64,000 nucleotides of DNA, taken from contig CAWJDQ010000014.1 in NCBI GenBank assembly GCA_963841695.1, positions 124,001 through 188,000 on the forward strand. Reading direction: 5' to 3'. Positions 35,218 to 44,129 of the stretch are shown piece after piece. Below the pieces are notes generated by a model, which was not told where the DNA came from, ran no database searches, and saw only the letters and a program-made list of their open reading frames with translations. Numbering within the stretch: the stretch's first letter is position 1; the number at the start of each line of letters is the position of its first letter. A program made the position numbers and the translations under genes. This DNA comes from RYN-230 sp963841695. Lineage in GTDB: Bacteria > Actinomycetota > Actinomycetes > Streptosporangiales > Streptosporangiaceae.

Positions 35218-36099
35218 TCACCCGCGGGGGACCCGGACCAGCAGCGCGCCTGGCCGCAGGGTGACCGTGAGCGCCCGGCCGGGGGTGATGATCTCCCCGT
35301 CCACCTCCCGGGGCAGCTCGGCGGCGGCCTCGATCTCGATCCGCCGGGCCCGGTACCGTTCCAGGTTCAGGTCGTCGCGGCGGCTGCCGGTGACCACCCG
35401 GCAGGCCACCCGGCCCCAGCCGGCCGCGCCCGCGGGGGCCAGGATCCCCACGTCGAGCAGGCTGTCGTCGAGCCGGGCGTCCGGCAGCAGCGCGAAGCCG
35501 CCCGGCAGCAGCCCGACGTTGCCCACCACCACGGACCGGGCCAGCCGGGTCAGCGGCGGGCCGCCGTCCAGGCGCAGGGTGAACACGCACCGGCGCCCGG
35601 CCACCCGGGTCACCCCGCCGGCCGCGTAGGCCAGCCAGCCGAGGCGGCGTTTGAGCAGGTCAGGAGTGCCGCGGACGACCGCGGCATCGAGCCCGATCCC
35701 GGCCATGGCCGCGAACGGCAGCCCGTCGGCCTCCGCCAGGTCGACCCGGCGGTCGCGGCCGCCGAACCCGGCGGCCAGGGCGGCGTCCAGCCGGGCCGGG
35801 AGGCCCAGCGCCCGGGCGGCCAGGTTGGCCGTGCCGCGCGGCACGATGGCCAGCGGCACGCCGGTGCCAGCCAGCGCGTGTGCGCAGGCCCGGACGGTGC
35901 CGTCGCCGCCCGCCGCGATGACCAGGCCGGCGCCGGCCGCGACTGCGTCCCGGGCCAGTCCCAGGCCGTGGTCGGCCGGGGTGGTCTCCGCGAACGCCGG
36001 CTCCCAGCCCGCCGCCCGCGCCGCCCGGCAGCACTGACGCCGGAACCGGGGCAGGTCCCGGATCCGGGTGCGGTTGATGATGATCACGGCGGAGCGCAT
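35218..36099 (-). CDS. Diacylglycerol/lipid kinase-family protein (YegS/BmrU-like)
   Basis: 293 aa. The catalytic domain starts MRSAVIIINRTRIRDLPRFR, with the nucleotide motif AGLVIAAGGDGTVRACAHAL and the following GVPLAIVPRGTANLAARALG. The C-terminal beta domain has FAAMAGIGLDAAVVRGTPDL and LPREVDGEIITPGRALTVTL. It phosphorylates a membrane lipid or a sphingosine-like alcohol. It is full length and starts at ATG 36099, transcribed toward the HATPase gene. Confidence 0.88.
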   Translation of the reverse strand: MRSAVIIINRTRIRDLPRFRRQCCRAARAAGWEPAFAETTPADHGLGLARDAVAAGAGLVIAAGGDGTVRACAHALAGTGVPLAIVPRGTANLAARALGLPARLDAALAAGFGGRDRRVDLAEADGLPFAAMAGIGLDAAVVRGTPDLLKRRLGWLAYAAGGVTRVAGRRCVFTLRLDGGPPLTRLARSVVVGNVGLLPGGFALLPDARLDDSLLDVGILAPAGAAGWGRVACRVVTGSRRDDLNLERYRARRIEIEAAAELPREVDGEIITPGRALTVTLRPGALLVRVPRG

Positions 36100-36184
36100 A
36101 GGGCCGGCTCAGGCTAGTCCATGCCGCACGGCCTGCCGGCACGGTGCCCGCCCGCGCCGTGCCCGCCCGGACCGGCGGCCCGGC

Positions 36185-36631
36185 TTACCAGGTGGGCCGG
36201 AGCGGGCCATCAGTGGCCAGCTGGAGGAGGTCGTCCTGGACCGCGCGGAGCCGCTGCTCACCCAGGATGGCTGCCCACGGGCGCACGGCGTCGGCCGTGG
36301 CGGCCTCGGCGGCCCGGGTGCAGGCCCAGCCCCGATCGGTCAGCGTGATCAGCCGGGCCCGGGCGTCGTCTGGGTGACGGCTGCGCCGCACGTAGCCCTT
36401 GGCGATGAGCTCGTCTACCAGCTGGGCCGCGGCCTGCCGGGTGACGTCGAGGTGCTCGGCCAGCTGGGTGATGGTCGCGCCGACCGGGGCGAGCCGGGCG
36501 AACGCGAAGCCATGCGCGGGACGCACGTCCCCGAAGCCGCGGGCGCGCACCCCGGCTGAGATCGCGTCCACCAGGGCCCGGCTCACCGACAGGAGCCCCA
36601 CGGCCAGCGCCTGAGGGTCAGCATGCTGCAT
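36185..36631 (-). CDS. MarR-family regulator
   Basis: 148 aa. The winged helix is PVGATITQLAEHLDVTRQAA then QLVDELIAKGYVRRSRHPDD, with the wing Asp-Arg pair and flanking dimerisation helices. It is divergent from the cupin gene at 36709. A perfect 14-bp inverted repeat lies between their starts, so it very likely represses both. Confidence 0.88.
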   Translation of the reverse strand: MQHADPQALAVGLLSVSRALVDAISAGVRARGFGDVRPAHGFAFARLAPVGATITQLAEHLDVTRQAAAQLVDELIAKGYVRRSRHPDDARARLITLTDRGWACTRAAEAATADAVRPWAAILGEQRLRAVQDDLLQLATDGPLRPTW

Positions 36632-36650
36632 CCTCCCAGCTTGACATATT

Positions 36651-36688
36651 AGGCAAGTAGCTTGAGCATATACGCAAGCTACTTGCCT
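36651..36688. promoter_or_regulatory. MarR operator: perfect 14-bp inverted repeat
   Basis: AGGCAAGTAGCTTG (36651-36664) and CAAGCTACTTGCCT (36675-36688) are exact inverted repeats separated by ten bases, within the 77 bases between marR and the cupin gene. The repeated AAGTAGCTT half suits a MarR dimer pair. Confidence 0.8.
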
Positions 36689-36708
36689 ACCTGCCGGAGG
36701 AATGACCC

Positions 36709-37082
36709 ATGCCTGTCATCCGCGCCGCCGAGTCGGTCGTGCACCAGATGCACGGCACCAGCTTCACGTCCTACGCCAGCCCGGCCCGCGGCAGCCGGGA
36801 GCTGTGCGCGTGGCGGATCGAGGTCCCGGGTGGCACCGAGGGCGTGCCGCATCACGTGTCCCGCGAGGAGGTGCTGTACGTCCTCAGCGGCACGCTCCAG
36901 GTCACGGTGGATGGCCTGGCCGAGGAGGCCAGTGCGGGGGACGTGGTCCTGGTGCCGCCGGCGCCCGATTCGAGGCCAGCAACCTGGCTGACCGGCCGGC
37001 CACCGCCTGGGTCACCACCACGGCCGGGTTCGCGGGCGTCCTGCCGGACGGATCCTGGTTCACCCCGCCGTGGACGCGGTGA
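36709..37082 (+). CDS. Cupin-domain protein, one frameshift
   Basis: About 124 aa when joined. Cupin motif 1 is VPHHVSREEVLYVLSGTLQV (with metal-binding His, His and Glu) and motif 2 lies in EEASAGDVVLVPPG. One G is missing near 36965: the printed frame turns into Pro/Arg-rich sequence, while the plus-one frame gives RFEASNLADRPATAWVTTTA and ends FTPPWTR at 37082. GGAGG precedes ATG 36709. It is under the divergent MarR gene. It is a small metal cupin, maybe a sensor or dioxygenase-like enzyme. Confidence 0.78.
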
Positions 37083-37083
37083 C

Positions 37084-37217
37084 GGCCCGGTGGTGATGGC
37101 CCGGTGGTGATGGCCCGGTGGTGATGGCCCGGTGGTGATGGCCCGGTGGTGATGGCCCGGTGGTGATGGCCCGGTGGTGATGGCCCGGTGGTGATGGCCC
37201 GGTGGTGATGGCCCGGT
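37084..37217. repeat. 14-bp minisatellite, nine full copies plus a partial
   Basis: The unit GGCCCGGTGGTGAT is repeated head to tail without change from 37084 to 37209, then GGCCCGGT. It begins one base after the cupin stop and ends 32 bases before the PAP2 gene. 14 is not a multiple of three, so it is not selected as coding. It adds alternating GATG/CCCGG motifs and no hairpin. Confidence 0.97.
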
Positions 37218-37249
37218 CCAGCCGGAGCCGGCGGGTACGCTCACGGTGA

Positions 37250-37978
37250 GTGGACAAGACCAGCGAGGACCAGCTCAGCGCGGATGTGGCGGACGGGGCG
37301 CCGGCCACGCCGCCCGGCCGGCCGATCCCGCCCTCCTGGCTCATCGCCGCCGGCCTGGCCCTGATCCTGGTCGTGCTGACCGTCAACGTGCTGGTGCACG
37401 GCCCGCTCACCGGCCTGGACGAGCGGATCCGCGCGGTGGTGCTGGCCCGGGCGGATACGCCCAGGTGGCGCTGGCTGAGTGACGCCCCGCAGCGGCCTGC
37501 CGTGCTGCTCACCGATCTCGGCATGACCACCGTGGCCGTGCCGGTGCTCGCGGCGGTCGCGCTGGCCCTGGCCATCCGGCGGCGCACGATCCGCCCCTTG
37601 CTCACCGCCCTGATGGGTGTCGTGCTCCTGCTGGCCACCGTCATCCCCATGAAGATCATCATTAACCGGGCCGGGCCCGGCCTGCCGCCAGTCGCCCCTG
37701 GTCAGCTGGGCGTCTTCCCGTCCGGGCACACCAGCACCGCGTGCGTCTGCTTCTCTCTCGCGGTGGTGATGCTGGTGGCCGGCCAGCCGGCCCGGGTCCG
37801 CTACCCGGCGCTGGCCGGCCTGGCGGTGCTGTGGCTGGCGGTCGGGGCGGCCCTGGTGTGGTGTGACTACCACTGGTTCACCGACGTGGTCGCGGGCTGG
37901 GCCCTGTCCGGGCTCCTCCTCCAGCTCACGTTCTGGATCAACCGGCCGCGAAGGCCCTCCGCGCGGCCCGGACTGTAA
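37250..37978 (+). CDS. PAP2-family membrane phosphatase
   Basis: 242 aa, six helices. The phosphatase motifs are a degenerate first motif KIIINRAGPG, the second PSGHTSTACVCFSLAVV and the third YHWFTDVVAGWALSG with the catalytic His and Asp. It acts on lipid phosphates at the outer face, such as undecaprenyl diphosphate or phosphatidic acid. Start GTG 37250. The first motif lacks the usual Pro of KxxxxxxRP, so activity should be checked. Confidence 0.82.
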   Translation: MDKTSEDQLSADVADGAPATPPGRPIPPSWLIAAGLALILVVLTVNVLVHGPLTGLDERIRAVVLARADTPRWRWLSDAPQRPAVLLTDLGMTTVAVPVLAAVALALAIRRRTIRPLLTALMGVVLLLATVIPMKIIINRAGPGLPPVAPGQLGVFPSGHTSTACVCFSLAVVMLVAGQPARVRYPALAGLAVLWLAVGAALVWCDYHWFTDVVAGWALSGLLLQLTFWINRPRRPSARPGL

Positions 37979-38038
37979 CGCGCGGCCTCCTGCGGGGACT
38001 GAAGGGCGCATGCCTGACCGCCCAGCAAGGAGGAACCA

Positions 38039-39206
38039 GTGATAATCCATACCCGGCTCAGGTCAGCCCGGGTCGGCGCGGCGGCCGCGGCCACCGCGCT
38101 GACCATCACCGGGCTCGTCGCGGGCGGGGCCGCGCTGGCCGCCCCGGCCAGCGCGGCCACGGCGCACCCCGGCGGCCGGGGCGCCGTGTTCGTGCAGACC
38201 GATGCGACCTCAGGCAACCAGGTGGTCGCCTACGACCGCCATGGCGACGGCACGCTCACCCTGGCCGGCCGGTACGCCACCGGCGGCCTGGGCGGGATCC
38301 TGGACGGCTCGGTGGTGGACCATCTCGCCTCGCAGGGGTCGCTGCAGTACGACCAGGCCGCCGGGCTGCTGTACGCGGTGAACGCGGGCAGCAACACCGT
38401 GTCCGTCTTCTCGGTCCGCGGTGACCAGCTCTTCCTGCGTCAGGTCATCGGATCGGGCGGCACCTTCCCGGTCAGCATCGCCGTCCGCGGCGACCTGGTC
38501 TACGTGCTCAACGCGACCGGCGGCGGCACGGTCCAGGGCTACCGGGTGCTCGGCGGCCGCCTGGTCCCCATCCCCGGCTCGGCCCGGGCCCTGGGCCTCG
38601 ACCCCACGGCCAGCCCGCAGTTCACCAACACCCCGGGCCAGGTGGCCTTCACCCCGGGCGGGCGCCGGCTGGTCGTCACGACCAAGGCCAACGGGAACGA
38701 CATCGACGTGTTCGCCGTCGGCGCGGACGGCCGGCTGTCGGCCCACCCGGCCATCAACCCGGAGCCCGGCACGGTCCCGTTCGCGATCACCTTTGACCCG
38801 GGCGGTCACCTGGTCATCGCCGAAGCGGGCCCCGATGCGCTGGCCACCTTCACCATCAGCGGCGACGGAACCACCAGCCTGGTCGAACTCGGCACCGACC
38901 GGCCAGGCGGCGACCTGCTGGGTGGCACCGGACGGGCCTTACCTGTTCGCCTCCAACGCGGGCGGCGCCACGGAAAGCGGCTTCTCCGACCGCGGTTCCG
39001 GGCAGCTGGCCCTGCTCGGCCAGACGCCGACCGACCCGGGCACGGTGGACGCGGCAGCGTCTCCCGACGGCCGGTTCCTGTACGTCCAGACCGGCGGTCA
39101 GGGGATCGTCGACGAGTTCGCCGTGCACCCGGGCGGCTCGCTGACCCCGGTGGGCAGCGTCACGGTCGCCGGCGCGGCCGGCGGCGAGGGCATCGCGGCG
39201 GGCTGA
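38039..39206 (+). CDS. Secreted seven-bladed beta-propeller (lactonase/YncE-like), one frameshift
   Basis: About 389 aa. The signal peptide ends near ALAAPASAATA. Propeller repeats follow (LLYAVNAGSNTVSVFSVRGD, DLVYVLNATGGGTVQGYRVL, NGNDIDVFAVGADGRLSAHP, HLVIAEAGPDALATFTISGD). Near 38900 the frame breaks and continues with AATCWVAPDGPYLFASNAGG and AASPDGRFLYVQTGGQGIVD, ending GGEGIAAG at 39206. AAGGAGG lies five bases before GTG 38039. Related 3-carboxymuconate-cyclase-like proteins are often extracellular binding or lactonase proteins; the function is unknown. Confidence 0.78.
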
Positions 39207-39249
39207 TCTGCCTGAGGGCACGAGACGGGGAGGCCATACCCTGACCGCG

Positions 39250-39846
39250 GTGGAGCAGGATCCGGATGCGGAGTTGCTCGTCCGCCTGCGCGCAGGCGAC
39301 GAGCAGGCCTTCGTCATCCTGGTCCGGCGGCACCACGCCGCGATGCTGCGGGTGGCCTCCTCGTTCGTGCCCAGCCGGGCCGTGGCCGAGGAGGTGGTCC
39401 AGGACACCTGGATGGGCGTCCTGCGCGGGATCGGCGGGTTCCAGGGACGCTCGTCGTTCCGGACCTGGGTGTTCCGGATCCTGGTCAACCGGGCCAGGAC
39501 GGCGGGTACCCGGGAGCGGCGCACTATCGCGGTCGGGGACGCCGGCCCGGTGGTGGACGCGTCCCGGTTCGACCACACCGGGCACTGGGCCTCGCCGCCG
39601 CAGCACTGGATCGAGGACGCCGACGACCGTCTGCTCGCGGCCAAGCTGGCCGACCGCATCCGGACCGCCGTGGACGAGCTGCCTGCCCGGCAGCGCGAGG
39701 TAGTGACGCTGCGCGACATCGAGGGCCTCAGCAGCCAGGCAGTCTGCGAGGTGCTCGACCTCAGCGAGGGCAACCAGCGGGTGCTGCTGCACCGCGGCCG
39801 CAGCCGGCTGCGCCAGATCATCGAGTCCGAGTTCGGGAGGCCATGA
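39250..39846 (+). CDS. ECF RNA polymerase sigma factor
   Basis: 198 aa. Region 2 is SRAVAEEVVQDTWMGVLRGI then GFQGRSSFRTWVFRILVNRA. Region 4 is LPARQREVVTLRDIEGLSSQ then CEVLDLSEGNQRVLLHRGRS. A GGGGAGG lies too far (19 bases) from GTG 39250 but eight bases from an in-frame CTG at 39241, so the real start may be there. It overlaps the zinc-finger gene by four bases; together they are a sigma/anti-sigma pair. Confidence 0.88.
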   Translation: MEQDPDAELLVRLRAGDEQAFVILVRRHHAAMLRVASSFVPSRAVAEEVVQDTWMGVLRGIGGFQGRSSFRTWVFRILVNRARTAGTRERRTIAVGDAGPVVDASRFDHTGHWASPPQHWIEDADDRLLAAKLADRIRTAVDELPARQREVVTLRDIEGLSSQAVCEVLDLSEGNQRVLLHRGRSRLRQIIESEFGRP

Positions 39847-40124
39847 CCATGCTCCCGAAGCTCCTGCGCCGCCGAGAGCTCGTCTGCCAGCAGGCGGTCG
39901 AGCTCATGACGGACTACCTCGAGGGCGCGCTGTCCCGCGCCGACCGGCGCCGGTTCGAGGCGCACCTGGCCGGCTGCCCGCACTGCACCGAGTATCTGGC
40001 CCAGATCCGCACGACCATCGAACTCACCGGCTCGGTCACGCCCGGCGACCTGACCCCGCAGATGCAGGACGAGTTCATCGACCTGTTCCGGCGCTGGCAG
40101 GCTGACCGGGGCGAGGCGACGTAA
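39843..40124 (+). CDS. Zinc-finger anti-sigma factor (zf-HC2)
   Basis: 93 aa, cytoplasmic, with the HxxxCxxC zinc motif in EAHLAGCPHCTEYLAQIRTT preceded by CQQAVELMTDYLEGALSRAD. There is no membrane helix, so it is a soluble anti-sigma, often redox-responsive in actinomycetes. It is coupled to the ECF gene (ATGA overlap). It would bind the sigma region 2/4 interface until zinc is lost. Confidence 0.88.
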   Translation: MTMLPKLLRRRELVCQQAVELMTDYLEGALSRADRRRFEAHLAGCPHCTEYLAQIRTTIELTGSVTPGDLTPQMQDEFIDLFRRWQADRGEAT

Positions 40125-40266
40125 CCGTGGCCCGCCCGGCCCGGACGGGCCGCAGCCCAGTGGCCGGCGTGGCCGGGTCTTCGCCGCGCCTCGGTGAGGC
40201 GCCGCACCCGGCCAGCCGGCCACTGAGCTCACGACGGCGTAGCCGCCTCCGAGCGGCCTGGCCGCC

Positions 40267-41544
40267 TCAGCGCATGAGACCCGCCAGCATGTCGCGGTAG
40301 CGGTCGCTACCCGGCACGGCCGGCGTGCCGTTCCCCGGCTGTGAGCCGCCCGGGCTGACGGACGGCGTCCCCGGACGGGCCGGCCCCGGACGGCTCATGG
40401 CCGGCCGCGAAACGGCCGGCCTGGCCATTCCCGATTTCATGCCCGGCTTCATCGCCGTGCCCGTCTTGGCCATACCCGGCTTGGCGGCCTGGCCCGGCCG
40501 GGCGGTCGTCCTGGGCTTCATCGCGGTCCGCGGCTTCGTCGCCGTGGACCTGGGCTTCGCGGCCGCCTTCGGCCTGGCGGCCGCACGGCCCGCGGTGGCC
40601 CGCGACGAAGCCGTCCGCGGCTTGGCGGCTGACCCCGGACGGGTGGCCGCGGCGGACTTCGCCGTCGCTGGCTTCCGCGCCAGGGTCGCGGTCCGGGACC
40701 GGGACGACGACGCCGACCTGGCGGCCACGGTGCGGGACGTCCCCGCCGTCCGGGCCCGGGCGGACGCCTTGGGCTTGGCCGCGGCCTTGGCCTTCATGGC
40801 CGGCTTCGGCCTGGCGGCGGTCCTCGGCTTCGAGGCCGTCCTGGAGCTGGCCGTGCTCGTGCGCTTCGCGGTAGTCCTGGGCTTCGCCGCGCTCTTGGGC
40901 TTGACTGTCCTCGAGCTCGCCGCCGTCCTGGGCTTCGCTGTGCTCTTGGGCCTGGCCGCGCTCTTGGGCCTGGCTGTGCTCTTGGGCTTCGCGGTGGTCC
41001 GGGACTTGGCCGCGGTCCCCCGCCTCGCGGCGGTCTTGGGCTTGGCCGTGCTCCTGGGCTTCGCCGTGGCCCGGCTCCGCGCCCCCGCGGATGCGGGTGC
41101 GGCCGAGATCGTCATGGCCGCGCCGGTCAGGGCCTTGGCCGCGGTCGACATGGCCTTGGTCGCGGTGTTCATGGCCTGCATGGCGGTGGACATCGTCTTG
41201 GTGGCGGTGTTCATCGCCTGCATGGCGGTAGACATGGTCTTCGCTGACGAGGTGGCCTTCGTGGCCGCCGCCGCCATCTGGGTCGCCGACGAGGCAACCT
41301 TCCCGGCTGCCGAGGACACGGTCCTCGCGGCAGCTCCTGTGGTCCGCATGCTCTTCGCCCCCGTGGCCGCGCCACGCTGTGGCTTAACGGCGGTCGCCTT
41401 CGTGCTGGTCCTGGATTTCCGATTGCTGACGGCATTCCTCGCCGCACTGCGCTGTGCCAGTCTGCTGCTGCGAATCGCTCCGGTACGCACGGTTGCCGCC
41501 GATTTGCGGCGGACGGCCGTTCGTGCCGTGGTTTGCACCGGCAT
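40267..41544 (-). CDS. Histone-H1-like Ala/Lys/Thr/Pro repeat protein
   Basis: 425 aa of extreme composition. There is a basic N-terminus (MPVQTTARTAVRRKSAATV). A Met/Thr/Ala-rich central part follows, with repeated AKTMSTAMQAMNTATK-type units. A long tail of K/R-P-K/R-S/T-A units such as RTTAKPKSTARPKSAARPKS comes next, then a Met/Pro-rich region and the end SDRYRDMLAGLMR. The tail resembles eukaryotic linker-histone and mycobacterial HupB/Hlp tails, so DNA binding and compaction are inferred. No globular HU domain is present. ATG 41544 follows GGGGGGAG; an in-frame TTG at 41568 is less likely. Confidence 0.65.
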   Translation of the reverse strand: MPVQTTARTAVRRKSAATVRTGAIRSSRLAQRSAARNAVSNRKSRTSTKATAVKPQRGAATGAKSMRTTGAAARTVSSAAGKVASSATQMAAAATKATSSAKTMSTAMQAMNTATKTMSTAMQAMNTATKAMSTAAKALTGAAMTISAAPASAGARSRATAKPRSTAKPKTAARRGTAAKSRTTAKPKSTARPKSAARPKSTAKPRTAASSRTVKPKSAAKPRTTAKRTSTASSRTASKPRTAARPKPAMKAKAAAKPKASARARTAGTSRTVAARSASSSRSRTATLARKPATAKSAAATRPGSAAKPRTASSRATAGRAAARPKAAAKPRSTATKPRTAMKPRTTARPGQAAKPGMAKTGTAMKPGMKSGMARPAVSRPAMSRPGPARPGTPSVSPGGSQPGNGTPAVPGSDRYRDMLAGLMR

Positions 41545-41556
41545 TGATCTCCCCCC

Positions 41557-41572
41557 GTAATTGATCAATTAC
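41557..41572. promoter_or_regulatory. 16-bp perfect palindrome upstream of the H1-like gene
   Basis: GTAATTGATCAATTAC, AT-rich in a GC-rich setting, lies 12 bases before the ATG at 41544 and 56 bases from the stop of the PfkB gene. It could be an operator or an RNA hairpin in the H1-like leader. Confidence 0.5.
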
Positions 41573-41628
41573 GCAGAGCTCTATTCCACGATTGGCGACT
41601 TCTTACACCACCGCAGAGAAAGTGTTCA

Positions 41629-42570
41629 TCACGCCCCGGAAAGGAACTGCGCCAGTTCAGTGGCGTTAGGCGCGGTCGCCGGCCCGCGCCGGGTAACCGA
41701 GAGCGCCGCCGCGGCATTGGCGCGCCGGGCCGCCTGCGGCGCATCCGCCCCCGCGGCCAGGGCCGCGATGAAGGCACCCGTGTGGGTGTCGCCCGCCCCG
41801 GTGGAGTCGAGTTCGGTGACCGGGAAGCCCGGGACCGCGAGCGGCTGCGTTGCGGACCAGGCCAGCAGGCAGCCGGCCGGTCCGGTGCGGACCAGCACGC
41901 CCGCACCGGCGCGGCCGCGGGTGGCCAGCCGGCCAGCCAGCGCGCGCAGCGCCGCGGCCGGGCTCTCCGTCCCGGTCAGCGCGGCGGCCTCGCGCGCGTT
42001 GCAGGTCAGCCAGTCGCACCGGCTGAGCACCTGGTCCAGCGCGCCGGGCGGGATGGACGTGACCAGCGGACCGGGGTCGAACACCACGGTGGCCGCCGCG
42101 GGCACCCCGGCCAGCCAGCCGAGCAGCGCGCCGCGGTTGCTGGGATGCACCAGGCTGTAGCCGGACAGCCCGGCCGCGTCGGCGGGCCGGGCGGTCACGC
42201 CGGCCAGATCCGCCGCGGTCAGCGTGGCCTCCGCGCCGGGGCTGGTCACGAACGTCCGCTCGCCCGTGTCGTCCACCACCGTGACCACGAAGCCGGTGTC
42301 GGCGTCCGGCATGGCCGGCTGCAGCACCCCGATGCCCTCCGCGGCCAGCCCGGCGCGGGCCAGGTCAGCGAACGGCCCGGTGCCGTGCGCGCCCGCGTAG
42401 GCGACGGGCAGCCCCTGCCGGGCCGCCGCGGCCATCACGTTGAACCCGCCCCCCGGCGCGAGCGCGGTCCCGCGGGCCAGCACGTCGCCGCCGCGGTCCG
42501 GCAGGGCCGGCACGTCCAGCACGATGTCCACCACGACGTTGCCGAGGTAAAGCAGCCGCTGGATGGTCAT
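41629..42570 (-). CDS. PfkB-family sugar/nucleoside kinase
   Basis: 313 aa ribokinase-like. The substrate end is LYLGNVVVDIVLDVPALPDR and the Gly-rich LAPGGGFNVMAAAARQGLPV. The C-terminal PfkB signature is FPVTELDSTGAGDTHTGAFI, with the catalytic Asp and anion hole GAGD. Last gene of the operon; its start overlaps the ADP-ribosylglycohydrolase-like stop by four bases (ATGA). It probably phosphorylates the sugar released by its neighbours. Confidence 0.88.
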   Translation of the reverse strand: MTIQRLLYLGNVVVDIVLDVPALPDRGGDVLARGTALAPGGGFNVMAAAARQGLPVAYAGAHGTGPFADLARAGLAAEGIGVLQPAMPDADTGFVVTVVDDTGERTFVTSPGAEATLTAADLAGVTARPADAAGLSGYSLVHPSNRGALLGWLAGVPAAATVVFDPGPLVTSIPPGALDQVLSRCDWLTCNAREAAALTGTESPAAALRALAGRLATRGRAGAGVLVRTGPAGCLLAWSATQPLAVPGFPVTELDSTGAGDTHTGAFIAALAAGADAPQAARRANAAAALSVTRRGPATAPNATELAQFLSGA

Positions 42571-43584
42571 GCGCCGCGCACGGTGATGTCACGCACGGTG
42601 AGCAGGGCCGCCGCCACCTCGTCCAGCCGCAGCCCGTTGACCGCGCTGACCGTGGCCCGGGCCTGCCCGGGGAAGGCCGCCGTCCCGTGGCAGGCACCGG
42701 CGATCGCGCCGGTGATCGCCGCGATCGTGTCGGTGTCCCCGCCAGCGGACGCGGCCAGCCGGCAGGCCAGCCACGGGTCGCCCGGGGCCGCGGCCAGCAC
42801 CGCGAACGCGGCGGGCACCGACTCCTGGGTGGCCAGGCTGGTGCCGACCAGCGTGTACACGAGGTCCAGCGCCTCGGCCGCGGGCCGCCCGGCGGTCAGC
42901 CCGGTGGCCCAGGCGATCCGCGCCGCCACGTCGGCGGCCGCTACCCACCGGCCCTGCCCCGCGGCCAGGCCGGCGGCGGCCACCGCGGCCCCGATCGCGT
43001 CCGGCACCGTCGCGCCCGCCACGCCGGCGCTGACCGCCGCGGCGACGGCAGCCGCCCCGGCCAGCGCGACCCCGGTGTTGTGGGTGACCCGGCTGGCCGT
43101 CACCACCCGCGCGATGAGCAGGTCCGGGTCCCCGGCCGGGGTGGCCACGCCCACCGGGGTGATGCGCATGGCCGCGCCGTTCGTGGTGCCGGCCCGGCCG
43201 GCCTCGGCGATGGGGGTCCCTTCGAGCAGCGCGGACAGCGCGCGCCTGGTTGAACGGGCCGAGCAGGCTCAGCGAGCCGCGGGCCCGCATCCCCTCTTCC
43301 CAGGCGAGCAGGCGCCGGGCGAACTCCGCCTCGTCGACCGTCCCGTTTCCCTCGATGATCAGGCCGGCCAGCAGCAGCGCCTGGCCGGTGTCATCGGTCA
43401 CGGTCCCGGCGGGCAGGCCCGGGGCGAGCGGCTGGTCGGCCGCGCCGGGCTGGAACCCCGCCAGCAGCGGGCCGTACCGGGCCACGATCTCCGGCCGGGG
43501 CAGCGACTCGGTGGGCATGCCCAGCGCATCCCCAACGGCCAGTCCGTACAGCGCACCGGCCGCCCGGTCCTGGATTTCCGTCAT
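42567..43584 (-). CDS. ADP-ribosylglycohydrolase-family protein, one frameshift
   Basis: About 338 aa joined. It begins MTEIQDRAAGALYGLAVGDA and LGMPTESLPRP, with the metal site in PAGTVTDDTGQALLLAGLII. Near 43247 an extra base breaks the frame; after the shift STRRALSALLEGTPIAEAGR leads to TTNGAAMRITPVGVATPAGD and the second metal motif ASAGGDTDTIAAITGAIAGA. The fold hydrolyses N-glycosidic bonds to ribose. Overlaps on both sides (ATGA with the cysteine hydrolase and with the kinase) show strict co-translation. Confidence 0.82.
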
Positions 43585-44129
43585 CCGCCCAGCACGCCGT
43601 CCAGGCTGGTCACCTCGACCAGCGGGGCGTACAGGCGGAGGATGTCCAGCGCCTTCGCGTGGCTGTCGTCGTCCAGGCCGGCGCAGGCGTCCGCGACGAC
43701 CCGGACCTCGACCCCCGCGTCCGCGGCGGCCACCGCGGTGGACAGCACGCAGCAGTCCGTGGACACCCCCGCCAGGACCAGCCGCCCCGTCTCGCCGACG
43801 CGGGCGGCCAGCTCCGGACCCCACTTGCTGAACGTGGCGGCGTCCACCGTGGGCCCGGCCCCCGCGGCGAACTCGTCCACCAGGTCCCAGATCCGGGCGT
43901 CCGGCGGCTGCAGCGCGAACGGCCACGCCTCGTAGTAGGCCCGCCAGGCCCCCGCCGGGGTGGCGGGCGCGATGAACCGGGTGAACACCACGTCCGGGCC
44001 GAACGCGGTGACCAGGTCACGGACGGGCTTGACCACCTCGCCGAACCGCGGGGCCAGCCACGGGCTGCCCGGCTCGCCGAACACCCGCTGCATGTCGATG
44101 ACCGCCAGGCAGCCGCGCAGGCGGCTCAC
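43581..44129 (-). CDS. Isochorismatase-like cysteine hydrolase
   Basis: 182 aa from GTG 44129. The triad is visible: Asp in GCLAVIDMQRVFGEPGSPWL, Lys in FSKWGPELAARVGE and Cys in LAGVSTDCCVLSTAVAAADA. The DxHxxxH metal motif of nicotinamidase is absent, so PncA activity is unlikely; amidase, ureidoacrylate or carbamoyl-type hydrolysis fits better. It overlaps the permease stop (GTGA) and the next start (ATGA). Confidence 0.86.
   Translation of the reverse strand: MSRLRGCLAVIDMQRVFGEPGSPWLAPRFGEVVKPVRDLVTAFGPDVVFTRFIAPATPAGAWRAYYEAWPFALQPPDARIWDLVDEFAAGAGPTVDAATFSKWGPELAARVGETGRLVLAGVSTDCCVLSTAVAAADAGVEVRVVADACAGLDDDSHAKALDILRLYAPLVEVTSLDGVLGG

Noticed and set aside
40325..41560. 411-aa plus-strand ORF opposite the H1-like gene
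   Set aside because: It is the exact antisense of the Ala/Lys/Thr repeats and gives an artificial Leu/Ala/Val-rich sequence with no ribosome site; the minus-strand protein with its ordered tails is preferred.
41782..43935. 717-aa plus-strand ORF
   Set aside because: It is antisense to the PfkB, glycohydrolase and cysteine-hydrolase genes, which carry clear catalytic motifs on the minus strand.
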